A stretch of DNA of 34,202 nt. It comes from Candidatus Bathyarchaeota archaeon. GTDB taxonomy: Archaea; Thermoproteota; Bathyarchaeia; Bathyarchaeales; Bathycorpusculaceae. This document shows positions 8,657-16,582 of this stretch, piece after piece. The stretch lies in NCBI GenBank assembly GCA_026414525.1, contig JAOAIV010000003.1:1-34202 (forward strand). Reading direction: 5' to 3'. The translations under genes were made by a program, and so were the position numbers. The number at the start of each line of letters is the position of its first letter. Positions within the stretch are counted from its first letter, which is position 1. The notes under the pieces are model-generated. The model made no database searches, had not been told where the DNA came from, and was given only the letters and a program-made list of their open reading frames with translations.

Positions 8657-9886
8657 GTGGCTTCCCGAGATTTCGTTTATAAAAAATTTTCAGAGTTTTA
8701 CAGCAGCCCTTCAACGGTTATACCTAAGATTTCCATGATCGGTCAACGTGAAATTGGTTTTCTCCTCTTCAAGGAACACGTGATGTTAAGACATAAAAGT
8801 TTTGAAAGCACTAGCAGTTTAAAGCGTTTTCTCGGTGAAACGGTTCCTTCAGATGTCTATCACTCCTGTGCCTACTATGAGAATCCAGAAGCCGAGATGA
8901 ATAAGAAAATCTGGCTCGGCGCGGACTTAGTCTTCGACATAGATGCTGACCACATACCCACGCCATGCAATAAAATACATGACGAATGGACTTGTAACAA
9001 ATGTGGCTTCGGTGGGAAAGGCGTAACACCTGACGCTTGCCCAATCTGTGGCGGACAAAAATTTGAAACAAAAACTTGGGCGTGCGAACTTTGCTTGAAG
9101 ACCGCAAAAGAGGAAACTGCAAAGCTGCTTAATATCTTAGAGCAGGACTTCGGATTCTCATTACAAGAGTTACATGTATTCTTTTCAGGCCACCGCGGAT
9201 ATCATGTTCAAATAGAAAAGGAGACTATCAAAACTTTAGATGCCATGGCACGTAAAGAAATAGTGGATTATGTTTCCGGCCTTGGACTAGCTATATTAGA
9301 GGATGAAACGAAAGACAACACGCGACGACAGAGACATAAGATTTCCTTCAGTCTACACGACTTCGGTTGGCACAAACGCTTGAAATTGGGACTTCAAAAT
9401 TTTGTTATGAATGCTACAAAAGATGACTTAAATAATGCGGGCGTAAAAGTAAATTACAAGGTTTTTTCGGAAAACCGCGAAATCCTGCTTAAGCGTTGCA
9501 TAGAAGAGAATCGTTGGAGCAGCGTTCGAGGAATCGGTATTACCACATGGAAAAAACTCGCCAAGCACGTGAAGGATCTTGAGTCAGCGAAAATTGACAC
9601 CGTTGTAACCACAGACATTCACCGTTTAATCCGAATGAACGGTACTTTACACGGCAAAACAGGCTTATTAAAAGTCGGATTCCCAGCTAATCGCCTCGAA
9701 AACTTTGACCCTCTAAAGGAGGCAGTAGCTTTTAAAGAAGGTACAGCCAAAATCTCTGTATCGGAAGCGCCTGAATTCAGGTTAGGTGATGATACTTTGG
9801 GTCCATACAAGAATCAAACGGTGGAACTTCCTACTGCGGCAGCGGTGCTGTTAATCTGCAAAGGCAGAGCTGAGGTGGTGCAATAA
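8657..9886 (+). CDS. priS: DNA primase small (catalytic) subunit
   Basis: LVFDIDADH catalytic Asp motif, zinc motif CNKCGFGG...CPICGG, FFSGHRGYHVQ. Likely GTG start at 8657 (MASRDFVYKKFSEFY); tracked ORF begins at 8609. Confidence 0.94.
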   Translation: MASRDFVYKKFSEFYSSPSTVIPKISMIGQREIGFLLFKEHVMLRHKSFESTSSLKRFLGETVPSDVYHSCAYYENPEAEMNKKIWLGADLVFDIDADHIPTPCNKIHDEWTCNKCGFGGKGVTPDACPICGGQKFETKTWACELCLKTAKEETAKLLNILEQDFGFSLQELHVFFSGHRGYHVQIEKETIKTLDAMARKEIVDYVSGLGLAILEDETKDNTRRQRHKISFSLHDFGWHKRLKLGLQNFVMNATKDDLNNAGVKVNYKVFSENREILLKRCIEENRWSSVRGIGITTWKKLAKHVKDLESAKIDTVVTTDIHRLIRMNGTLHGKTGLLKVGFPANRLENFDPLKEAVAFKEGTAKISVSEAPEFRLGDDTLGPYKNQTVELPTAAAVLLICKGRAEVVQ

Positions 9887-9889
9887 GAT

Positions 9890-10438
9890 ATGTATGAAGA
9901 GATTTATGCTGCGTGGCGGTGCGAAGCAGAAAGCAAAGCTCTTGGCAGTTTGCCCGCTGACTTTTACGCTCGTGTAACGCGTTATTTGCAGAAGATTAGA
10001 GAAGAAAGTAGAATGCTTGATAAGAAATCGGTGAAGGCAACGCTTCTTGAGCATGAGCTACAACATGCCAGACGAATGGTCAAAGCGCTGGTTTGGCTAC
10101 GTTACAGAAAGCTACTTCTAATTATTAGTAAAAAACAGAAAGTTCCAGCAGAATCATTAACACCCGAAGAAACTAAATTGTGGACACACTTTTCTGCCTT
10201 CGCTGAGGAGTATCAAAAGTTTGCAGAGCGACTTCTGCGGGGACAATTTTCTACAGACAAAACGCCTATACCACACAAACGCGTTATCTTACGCTTCTTG
10301 AAGGATATTCCCGCAATTATTGGCTCGGACATGAAAACCTACGGTCCATTTTTGGTTGAGGACATAGCATCTGTACCTGCAGAAAACGCAAAAATCTTGA
10401 TTAAACAAGGCTTCGCTGTGCCAGTTGAGGCTTCTTAA
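9890..10438 (+). CDS. GINS complex subunit (Gins51/15-type)
   Basis: 182 aa immediately after priS; helical N-terminal GINS-like domain (LLEHELQHARRMVKALVWLRYRKLLLII) and C-terminal B-domain-like YGPFLVEDIASVPAENAKILIKQGFAVPVE. Confidence 0.85.
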   Translation: MYEEIYAAWRCEAESKALGSLPADFYARVTRYLQKIREESRMLDKKSVKATLLEHELQHARRMVKALVWLRYRKLLLIISKKQKVPAESLTPEETKLWTHFSAFAEEYQKFAERLLRGQFSTDKTPIPHKRVILRFLKDIPAIIGSDMKTYGPFLVEDIASVPAENAKILIKQGFAVPVEAS

Positions 10439-10490
10439 AAAAAATAATTACCCTTTAATGCCTTTTCTATGCAAATATGCCACCACCCTC

Positions 10491-10539
10491 ATATTTGGCG
10501 CCTATTAGAGGTTCATTGCAGAAACCTATAGAGGGTCTA
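10491..10539 (+). promoter_or_regulatory. Copy A of a 49-bp element upstream of the rpl44e-rps27e-aIF2alpha operon
   Basis: atatttggcgcctattagaggttcattgcagaaacctatagagggtcta; 45/49 identical to the reverse complement of 17999..18047. Confidence 0.75.
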
Positions 10540-10643
10540 TTCCGCGTTGGCAAAAGGCTTATGCGTTAGTGAATGTGTGCAAAAGGCGGAAAAAGTATAA
10601 GAATGTGGATGTTTTTTCTATTGCGAAGTTGGAAGCGATAAAC

Positions 10644-10919
10644 ATGAATGTTCCAAAAGAGATTACCACATACTGCCCAAAATGTAGGGAGCATCAGGCT
10701 CATGCCGTCAGTTTATATAAGGCGGGGAAGCGTCGCGCTTTAGCTAAGGGCGAGCGGCATCACAAACGTGAGAAGAAAGGCTATGGTGGTCAGAAATATC
10801 CTTTGCAGCGCGAGTTTGCTAAAACTACCAAAAAGCAGACTCTGCGGCTTAAATGCAAGAAATGCGGGTACACGCGGCATAAAGAGGGTATACGTTTGAG
10901 AAAGCTTGCGATAGTGTAG
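10644..10919 (+). CDS. rpl44e: Ribosomal protein eL42 (L44e)
   Basis: MNVPKEITTYCPKCREHQAHAVSLYKAGKRRALAKGERHHKREKKGYGGQKYPLQREFAKTTKKQTLRLKCKKCGYT. Start at the ATG at 10644 rather than the upstream GTG at 10569. Confidence 0.95.
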   Translation: MNVPKEITTYCPKCREHQAHAVSLYKAGKRRALAKGERHHKREKKGYGGQKYPLQREFAKTTKKQTLRLKCKKCGYTRHKEGIRLRKLAIV

Positions 10920-10932
10920 GGAGGAAGAGAGT

Positions 10933-11130
10933 TTGACTGAATGGGATAAGCTTATTCCGAAGCCTAAGAGTCACTTTTTGCGCGTTAAATGTTTGAAGTG
11001 TGGAAATGAACAGTTAGTCTTTAGTCATGCTACCAACAAAGTTTTTTGCAATGTCTGTGGTGAAGTGCTCGCAGAACCGATGGGTGGTAAGGCAAAAATA
11101 AAAGGCGAGACCCAAACAATATATGAATAA
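10933..11130 (+). CDS. rps27e: Ribosomal protein eS27 (S27e)
   Basis: FLRVKCLKCGNEQLVFSHATNKVFCNVCGEVLAEPMGGKAKIKG; TTG start. Confidence 0.95.
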   Translation: MTEWDKLIPKPKSHFLRVKCLKCGNEQLVFSHATNKVFCNVCGEVLAEPMGGKAKIKGETQTIYE

Positions 11131-11145
11131 AGGGTAGAAAATTTA

Positions 11146-11934
11146 ATGGCGGAACGCAAATCCGAATGGCCTGAAGTTGGCGATTTAGTAATCGCTACTA
11201 TCGAAAGTGTTACGGATTATGGAGCGTACGCCAAACTTGATGAGTATGGCAAGCGGGGTCTGCTTCATGTTTCTGAGATTAGCAGCAGCTGGATTAGGAA
11301 CATCCGTGATTTTGTTAGAGAAGGGCAGAAGGTTGTTCTGAAAGTTTTACGTGTAGACGCGGAAAAAGGCCATATTGACCTATCTCTTAGGCGGGTTACT
11401 AAACGCGAGAAAATTGAAAAAATTAAGATGTGGAAGCAGGGTAGAAAGGCTGAGTCGCTGCTTCGTGATGTCGCAGAAAAGCTTGGTTTGACTGTTGAAG
11501 AAGTATATGCTAAGGCCGGCTCTATTGTAGAGGAAAAGTATGGATTATATGAAGGCTTTGAAAAGACTATTACTGAAGGCCCAGAAGTTTTGATTAAAAT
11601 TGGTGTCCCTGAAAATTTTGCGAAGGCTTTTGCTGAGGTTGCAGAAGAGCGAATACGTGTTAAAATGGTGAAGGTTAGGGGCATTCTTGAAGTTCGCTGC
11701 ATGAAACCGAATGGTGTTCTGGTGATTAAGAATGCGTTTCTAAACGCCCTAAAAAATGAAAAAGCAAGGGGTGCGAGCGTTAATTTTTATGTGATTGCAG
11801 CGCCAAAATATGGTGTTGAGGTAATGGCTGAGAATTATAAGCGGGCCGAGGAAATTTTACAAAAAGTTTCGCTAAACGTTGTCGCAAACATTGTTAAAGC
11901 GGGAGGGCAAGGCATTTTTAGAAGGGAAAAGTGA
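11146..11934 (+). CDS. eif2a: Translation initiation factor aIF2 subunit alpha
   Basis: N-terminal S1 domain (GDLVIATIESVTDYGAYAKLDEYGKRGLLHVSEISSSWIRNIRDFVREGQKVVLKVLRVD) plus eIF2alpha C-terminal domain. Confidence 0.96.
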   Translation: MAERKSEWPEVGDLVIATIESVTDYGAYAKLDEYGKRGLLHVSEISSSWIRNIRDFVREGQKVVLKVLRVDAEKGHIDLSLRRVTKREKIEKIKMWKQGRKAESLLRDVAEKLGLTVEEVYAKAGSIVEEKYGLYEGFEKTITEGPEVLIKIGVPENFAKAFAEVAEERIRVKMVKVRGILEVRCMKPNGVLVIKNAFLNALKNEKARGASVNFYVIAAPKYGVEVMAENYKRAEEILQKVSLNVVANIVKAGGQGIFRREK

Positions 11935-12098
11935 TGGCTTGGCTGCTAAGAAAATGCGCAATCTGCCAAAGATACACCTTAAAAAAGGAGACTTGCCCCT
12001 ACTGCGGGGGTTCTGTCCGCGTTCCTCATCCGCCAAAGTTTTCGCCTGATGACAAATACCTAAAGTATAGAATGATTTTGAAAGAGCAGGGGAATTGA
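11934..12098 (+). CDS. nop10: Ribosome biogenesis protein Nop10
   Basis: 54 aa, below the ORF-track cutoff: MAWLLRKCAICQRYTLKKETCPYCGGSVRVPHPPKFSPDDKYLKYRMILKEQGN; overlaps the aIF2alpha stop. Confidence 0.95.
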   Translation: MAWLLRKCAICQRYTLKKETCPYCGGSVRVPHPPKFSPDDKYLKYRMILKEQGN

Positions 12099-12102
12099 AG
12101 AA

Positions 12103-12876
12103 ATGAAAGAAACATACATCAAAGAACTTAGGCAAATTACCCCTTTTAACGCGGTTTTAGTTGAAGGCTTTCCCGGCTTAGGCCTCGTAGGCAAAATTGC
12201 TATACGTTATTTAATCAAGCAATTGAAAGCGGAAAAGTTTGCGCATCTTTACTCCCCGCATTTTCCCTACTTTGTGCTTGTAAACAAGAAAGGCAATGTC
12301 CGACTTCTACGTGGCAACTTTTATTTCTGGAAAAACGAAGGCGGCCAAAATGATTTAATTCTTTTTACTGGCGACAGCCAAGCGCAGACTATTGAGGGGC
12401 AATATGAAATTGCTAGTCGAATGCTTGATTTCGCACAGACACATTCTGTAAAAGCTATTGTAACCATCGGCGGCTATCGTATGGAAGCAAAAGATAAACC
12501 CAAAGTTTTTGCTGCGGCCACATCCCAAGAACTTTTAGATAAAGCGCTGCAAGCAGGCGCCATCGTTAGCGCCTCCGGGAGTCCAATAGTTGGCACTGCA
12601 GGGCTAATTCTTGGTTTAGCAAAGTTTAGAAAAATAGGCGCACTTTGCCTTTTGGGTGAAACGCGCGGATATCTGCCAGATCCATTGGCCGCTAGAAGCG
12701 TTCTGGAAGTCTTTAACGCTATATTTAATTTCAATGTGGATCTGACGGCACTAAACGAGGAGATTGCTAAAGCGGAAAGTATGTTAACGAGACTGCAGAA
12801 AATCGAGGAAAAGAGGGCGCTGCAAGCCGAGGAAATCCGCAAAGAAGAGGATAGAAAAACCACATACATATCCTGA
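12103..12876 (+). CDS. PAC2-family protein (archaeal proteasome assembly chaperone-like)
   Basis: VLVEGFPGLGLVGKIAIRYLIKQL, ASGSPIVGTAGLILGLA, LLGETRGYLPDPLAARSVLEV; follows nop10 as in other archaea. Confidence 0.9.
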   Translation: MKETYIKELRQITPFNAVLVEGFPGLGLVGKIAIRYLIKQLKAEKFAHLYSPHFPYFVLVNKKGNVRLLRGNFYFWKNEGGQNDLILFTGDSQAQTIEGQYEIASRMLDFAQTHSVKAIVTIGGYRMEAKDKPKVFAAATSQELLDKALQAGAIVSASGSPIVGTAGLILGLAKFRKIGALCLLGETRGYLPDPLAARSVLEVFNAIFNFNVDLTALNEEIAKAESMLTRLQKIEEKRALQAEEIRKEEDRKTTYIS

Positions 12877-12924
12877 GCCCCGTTATACTTTGGAGAGCCA
12901 TTCTCTGTTTACAGCTTACAATAT

Positions 12925-12957
12925 AGCGATCACCCTCTGAATTATCACAGGGTCGTT
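12925..12957. other. Hairpin in a convergent intergenic region (possible terminator or structured 3' end)
   Basis: AGCGA(TCA)CCCT-ctgaattatcac-AGGG-TCGTT, between the 3' ends of the PAC2 gene (+) and the 13045 ORF (-). Confidence 0.3.
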
Positions 12958-13044
12958 ACACTAATTTCGTTAAAGAATAATTTAGAATCGCCCTATCGTT
13001 GGCAAGTTAGAAATTAGACCCATAAATTTCAGCGCGTTTTGAGG

Positions 13045-13470
13045 TTACGCTGTGTAGTCTCTGCCTTTGGGTTTGGTGTCTAGCGGTTTCGCTTCAGATA
13101 TCTGTGGTAGCGGAATAGGAGGTGGAATGTTTAGAGTACGTGAGATAAGAACAGACTCAATAAATACAACATTTGAAATAGATTGCACGATAAGCGATGG
13201 TGGTGGCTTTTTCTCTTCATGATCCTTAAGTAACTGCTCAATCTCGTTTTTTTCACCTGCAACGAAGGCGCTTCCTTTGAGGCTTATCTGTGCTATGGAT
13301 GGATTATAGTTTATTGCCAAAATGAACGGGACTTCCAAGTTGCCATCCGACATTTTCTGCATACCCACAACATTGATGTTCGTGTTTATCTGTATAGGCG
13401 GAAATGGTTTTTTGATGTCCCAAAAACGCTCTGCAGAAATGCTTGCTATAAGCACATTAACTCTTAGCAT
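13045..13470 (-). CDS. Conserved hypothetical protein, possibly SecB-like fold
   Basis: ORF 13045..13557; the more likely start is the internal ATG at 13470 (MLRVNVLIASISAERFWDIKKPFPPIQINTNINVVGM...), which avoids overlap with S27ae. Confidence 0.5.
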   Translation of the reverse strand: MLRVNVLIASISAERFWDIKKPFPPIQINTNINVVGMQKMSDGNLEVPFILAINYNPSIAQISLKGSAFVAGEKNEIEQLLKDHEEKKPPPSLIVQSISNVVFIESVLISRTLNIPPPIPLPQISEAKPLDTKPKGRDYTA

Positions 13471-13517
13471 GTTGAAGCACAAAGAATATGTGTAACCGGG
13501 GAATTTAAAACTGCTTA

Positions 13518-13781
13518 CTAAGCCTTCTTGTAACGTGTAAAACCACAGTGGCCACAAGTATATCGATCATGATGATCAGCCATGAAGTAACCTGGGCCAC
13601 AACGTTCGCATATTGGTCGCAACCGCGTAACTTTCTCGCCTTCTACCTTATACAAATAATGAACACCTTTTTCGTTTTTCTGTTTTTTCTCCGCTTTCGA
13701 TGCTGGTGCGGTCTTAGCAGCCTTCTGAGGCTTCGCCTCTTCCGCAGTAGCTTCTTTCTTTTCAGGTGCTTTCTTGGACAT
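13518..13781 (-). CDS. rps27ae: Ribosomal protein eS31 (S27ae)
   Basis: C-terminal [29 protein letters not shown]; Ala/Lys/Glu-rich N-terminal extension. Confidence 0.93.
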   Translation of the reverse strand: MSKKAPEKKEATAEEAKPQKAAKTAPASKAEKKQKNEKGVHYLYKVEGEKVTRLRPICERCGPGYFMADHHDRYTCGHCGFTRYKKA

Positions 13782-14093
13782 TTACTTTGCGACCTCTTCC
13801 TTCTGTTCTTGTGGCGGACTGTTCCTTTTTCTTATGTACTCAGGCTCAATAAGTTTTGCTTGTTCCAAGGTTTCGTAAGCATTAGCAACGCCTACAGTAA
13901 CATTTATTCCAGTCAACGTTTGCATTTTCTTAATGAACACATGCTCTTCACTGATTTTTAACGCGGTAGCTAAAGCCTTCTTAACTTCCAACCGAGGAGG
14001 CGTTTTCTCTTTTGGAGCATGTTCCACTTTGAAGCGCACTTCTTTTCGCTTCAGAAGAGGATTCGCCTTTACTGATTCAATCTTGACTTCCAT
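13782..14093 (-). CDS. rps24e: Ribosomal protein eS24 (S24e)
   Basis: MEVKIESVKANPLLKRKEVRFKVEHAPKEKTPPRLEVKKALATAL...VFIKKMQTLTGINVTVGVANAYET. Confidence 0.94.
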   Translation of the reverse strand: MEVKIESVKANPLLKRKEVRFKVEHAPKEKTPPRLEVKKALATALKISEEHVFIKKMQTLTGINVTVGVANAYETLEQAKLIEPEYIRKRNSPPQEQKEEVAK

Positions 14094-14138
14094 CGCTTCA
14101 TCACTTGTTTAGCGCAGAGAGTTTCATACCTTTACTTC

Positions 14139-14669
14139 TTATTTAGCTTTTCGAGCCATTTTCATCGCTTTCAGAATTTCCGCTGTTTCCGCCTTTTTCT
14201 CAGCAGTAACCTTAACAGCCACAACGCCCTCGCGAGGCTGCCCATAGACAACCAATGAACCTTCTGGGGCATATGAAACGGCGATAAGCGTCAGCAAATC
14301 CTCTTCGCCATCCACAATTATCTGTGAGCTCTCGCCGCTTTCCAGAGCAGTCTTTATTGCTGCTATCGCTTCTTCAGTTATTGTCCCTGGCGGGTTCTTA
14401 ACATGAAGCCTCTTGGTTGCATATATTTGAGGCTTTACCTTCTTTCGCATACATCGATTATCAGTGATCATTAGCTGCGGCTTGACTGAGTGTTCATGCA
14501 TATTATGAGAAACTGTATCGCCAACAGAAACTACCATAGGAGGTTTTTCAATTTCCAATAGTTCTTTCAGTTTAAGGATTGTTTCATCAAAGGAACCACG
14601 GATTAAAGTGCCAAAGGGTTCCTTAAGCTTTACACGCAGCTCCGGTGTTATATTATATGCAATAGCCAC
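14139..14669 (-). CDS. DUF359 family protein (GTP-dependent dephospho-CoA kinase)
   Basis: KEPFGTLIRG, VSVGDTVSHNMHEHSVKPQLMITDNRCMRK, VDGEEDLLTLIAVSYAPEGSLVVYGQPREGVV; located between spt4 and rps24e. Confidence 0.9.
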   Translation of the reverse strand: MAIAYNITPELRVKLKEPFGTLIRGSFDETILKLKELLEIEKPPMVVSVGDTVSHNMHEHSVKPQLMITDNRCMRKKVKPQIYATKRLHVKNPPGTITEEAIAAIKTALESGESSQIIVDGEEDLLTLIAVSYAPEGSLVVYGQPREGVVAVKVTAEKKAETAEILKAMKMARKAK

Positions 14670-14741
14670 TTTTCACACCTTCAAGGTGCATAAAGGGTAG
14701 ATTTGAACGTAGACTCAATGCTTATACGGAAAGCGCTTTTT

Positions 14742-14927
14742 TTATCTAATCTTTAGAGCGTAACGGCCTTTTTCTTTTATGTTCATAGCCCTTGCAATAG
14801 CTGAGCTCGCTGGTTCAAAGAGGATAACTATTCCGCTGAAGTCTTCGCTGAGACTTGTTGACTTGCATTTAGGGCAAACATTTTCTTTAGTTATGAAATG
14901 ACAAATAGTGCAAGCTTTTTCATTCAT
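14742..14927 (-). CDS. spt4: Transcription elongation factor Spt4 (RpoE'')
   Basis: MNEKACTICHFITKENVCPKCKSTSLSEDFSGIVILFEPASSAIARAMNIKEKGRYALKIR; CxxC/CxxC plus conserved tail. Start set to the internal Met of the tracked ORF. Confidence 0.92.
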   Translation of the reverse strand: MNEKACTICHFITKENVCPKCKSTSLSEDFSGIVILFEPASSAIARAMNIKEKGRYALKIR

Positions 14928-14940
14928 CTGCCCGTCGCTC

Positions 14941-15531
14941 CTATTCTGCTTTTTCTTGCGCTGTTTTCTTCTCTGCTGCCTCTTTTGTTTGCGAAGCCTC
15001 AAGCTTAATCCATTCTAACTTGCCCAGAAACGGCTGCCTAGCTGTTACGCCTATTTTTCCTGAACTACCCGCTCTTCCGAGCGAAACGGCTGTTATCCTT
15101 ACGCGCACTTGGTCGCCGCTCATCAGCTTCCTTTTGGTTTCTTTCCCTAGTAGAACTCCTTGTTTTTCGTCATAAGACATGTAGTCATCCATGAGCTGCG
15201 AAACATGAAGCAACGCGTCTACTGGGCCTATGCGCACGAAAGCGCCGAAATCTGCAATTTCAACCACGTCGCCTTCAACTATTTCCTGAAGAACTGGACA
15301 GAACGTTAACAGCGAGAAGGTTACTTTATGGTAGGTTGCGCCGTCTCCTGGAATTATCTTTCCTATTGGGCTTACTTCGACGTTTGTAACTGCTATAACG
15401 TAGCCTAATTCTTCGTCGACAAATCCCTCATATTTAGCCTTAACTTGGTCGTGGCCTACCTTCTCGAGGGGGTTTCCGAAGGTTTCAGGTGGAATGCGAA
15501 TGGTATCCTGTAATGTTATAAGTTTAAACAT
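14941..15531 (-). CDS. rpo7: DNA-directed RNA polymerase subunit Rpo7 (RpoE')
   Basis: MFKLITLQDTIRIPPETFG...YEGFVDEELGYVIAVTNVEVSPIGKIIPGDGATYHKVTFSLL...EGDVVEIADFGAFVRIGPVDALLHVSQL (S1). Confidence 0.94.
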   Translation of the reverse strand: MFKLITLQDTIRIPPETFGNPLEKVGHDQVKAKYEGFVDEELGYVIAVTNVEVSPIGKIIPGDGATYHKVTFSLLTFCPVLQEIVEGDVVEIADFGAFVRIGPVDALLHVSQLMDDYMSYDEKQGVLLGKETKRKLMSGDQVRVRITAVSLGRAGSSGKIGVTARQPFLGKLEWIKLEASQTKEAAEKKTAQEKAE

Positions 15532-15533
15532 TT

Positions 15534-15980
15534 TCAGACCAATCCGTCAATTTCAAGATGCGATTTTTGTCTCACATAAATTACTGGCACATTTATATCT
15601 CTTAGCCTCTTCCTGAGCTGCTTGTCATTGGTAAATACGGGAGAACGCAATTCTTTAGCAGTGCGAACTATGACATCGTCGGTGGACTCTGACTTTGACT
15701 TGACTATCTCCAAATATTTGCATTTTTCAGCGAGCTTTAATGCGTAAGCCGCTTTTTTACGTATGCTAGGCGAACTCCGCTTCGCAAGAACTTCTAACTC
15801 ATGTTTGACAGGAGATAATAAAATCAGTTCAAAGTTTCTATTCAATAGCAGTTTCAAATCGTTAAAGACGTCGATTTTAAATTGAAGAGGAATAAAAAGG
15901 GCGTTTGAGTCCAAAATTATCCCTATGGGGCCTTCTTTGACCGACATTTTTAACTTATATGCTCCTTTTGTCTTCAACAT
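15534..15980 (-). CDS. PIN-domain protein (Fcf1/Utp24-like or VapC9-like)
   Basis: ILDSNALFIP...DDVIVRTAKELRSPVFTNDKQLRKRLRDINVPVIYVRQKSHLEIDG; adjacent to rpo7 and aIF2gamma as in many archaea. Confidence 0.85.
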   Translation of the reverse strand: MLKTKGAYKLKMSVKEGPIGIILDSNALFIPLQFKIDVFNDLKLLLNRNFELILLSPVKHELEVLAKRSSPSIRKKAAYALKLAEKCKYLEIVKSKSESTDDVIVRTAKELRSPVFTNDKQLRKRLRDINVPVIYVRQKSHLEIDGLV

Positions 15981-16054
15981 TTTTCTATTTTCTTTATATA
16001 AGCTTAAAATTGTTTATTCCTTTCTCAACTTGATTGCCAAACGCAGTAGAACCT

Positions 16055-16067
16055 GCGCTGTCAGCGC
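16055..16067. repeat. 13-bp interrupted palindrome GCGCTG-T-CAGCGC in a divergent intergenic region
   Basis: Direct reading of the sequence; lies between the PIN gene (-) and the Nudix gene (+). Confidence 0.5.
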
Positions 16068-16144
16068 GACCATGCATATCACTTTTAAATAACTTTCACG
16101 TAAATGAGCAGCAGAGGGTAAAGAATAGGGTTTAGTGAAAGCTG

Positions 16145-16573
16145 TTGATCCAAGAAAAATCCTGTGGTGCAATAGTGTTCCTAAGAACTAAACCGGCAAA
16201 GTATCTTCTTCTGCATTACGAAGCGGGCCACTGGGATTTTGTTAAAGGAAATGTTGAGCCGAATGAAAGCGAAAAGGACACCGTGATCAGGGAGCTTCGA
16301 GAGGAAACAGGCATAACCGATGCACAATTTATTGAGGGCTTTAGAGAAAGAATAGAATACTTCTATAGAAGGCAAGGCGAAAAAGTGCATAAGAAAGTAG
16401 TCTTCTTTCTCGTGGAAACACATACAGAAAAAGTGGAACTTTCCTATGAGCATGTTGGCTATATTTGGCTGGATTATCACAGTGCTTTAGATAAACTTAC
16501 TTTTAGAAACGCAAAGGTTCTGCTTACTAAGGCCCATGAGTTATTGAAGGCTCAAGGTCTAATACCCTTGTGA
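16145..16573 (+). CDS. Nudix hydrolase (Ap4A hydrolase-like)
   Basis: Nudix box GNVEPNESEKDTVIRELREETGI. Confidence 0.92.
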   Translation: MIQEKSCGAIVFLRTKPAKYLLLHYEAGHWDFVKGNVEPNESEKDTVIRELREETGITDAQFIEGFRERIEYFYRRQGEKVHKKVVFFLVETHTEKVELSYEHVGYIWLDYHSALDKLTFRNAKVLLTKAHELLKAQGLIPL

Positions 16574-16582
16574 AAGTGCATC

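Noticed and set aside
10569-10643. 25-aa N-terminal extension of L44e
   Set aside because: Eukaryotic and archaeal L44e start at M(N)VPKE; the upstream stretch is likely 5' UTR.
12925-12957. H/ACA guide RNA (hairpin followed by ACA)
   Set aside because: No convincing pseudouridylation pocket or kink-turn could be drawn, and the ACA abuts the stem; left as a generic hairpin or terminator.
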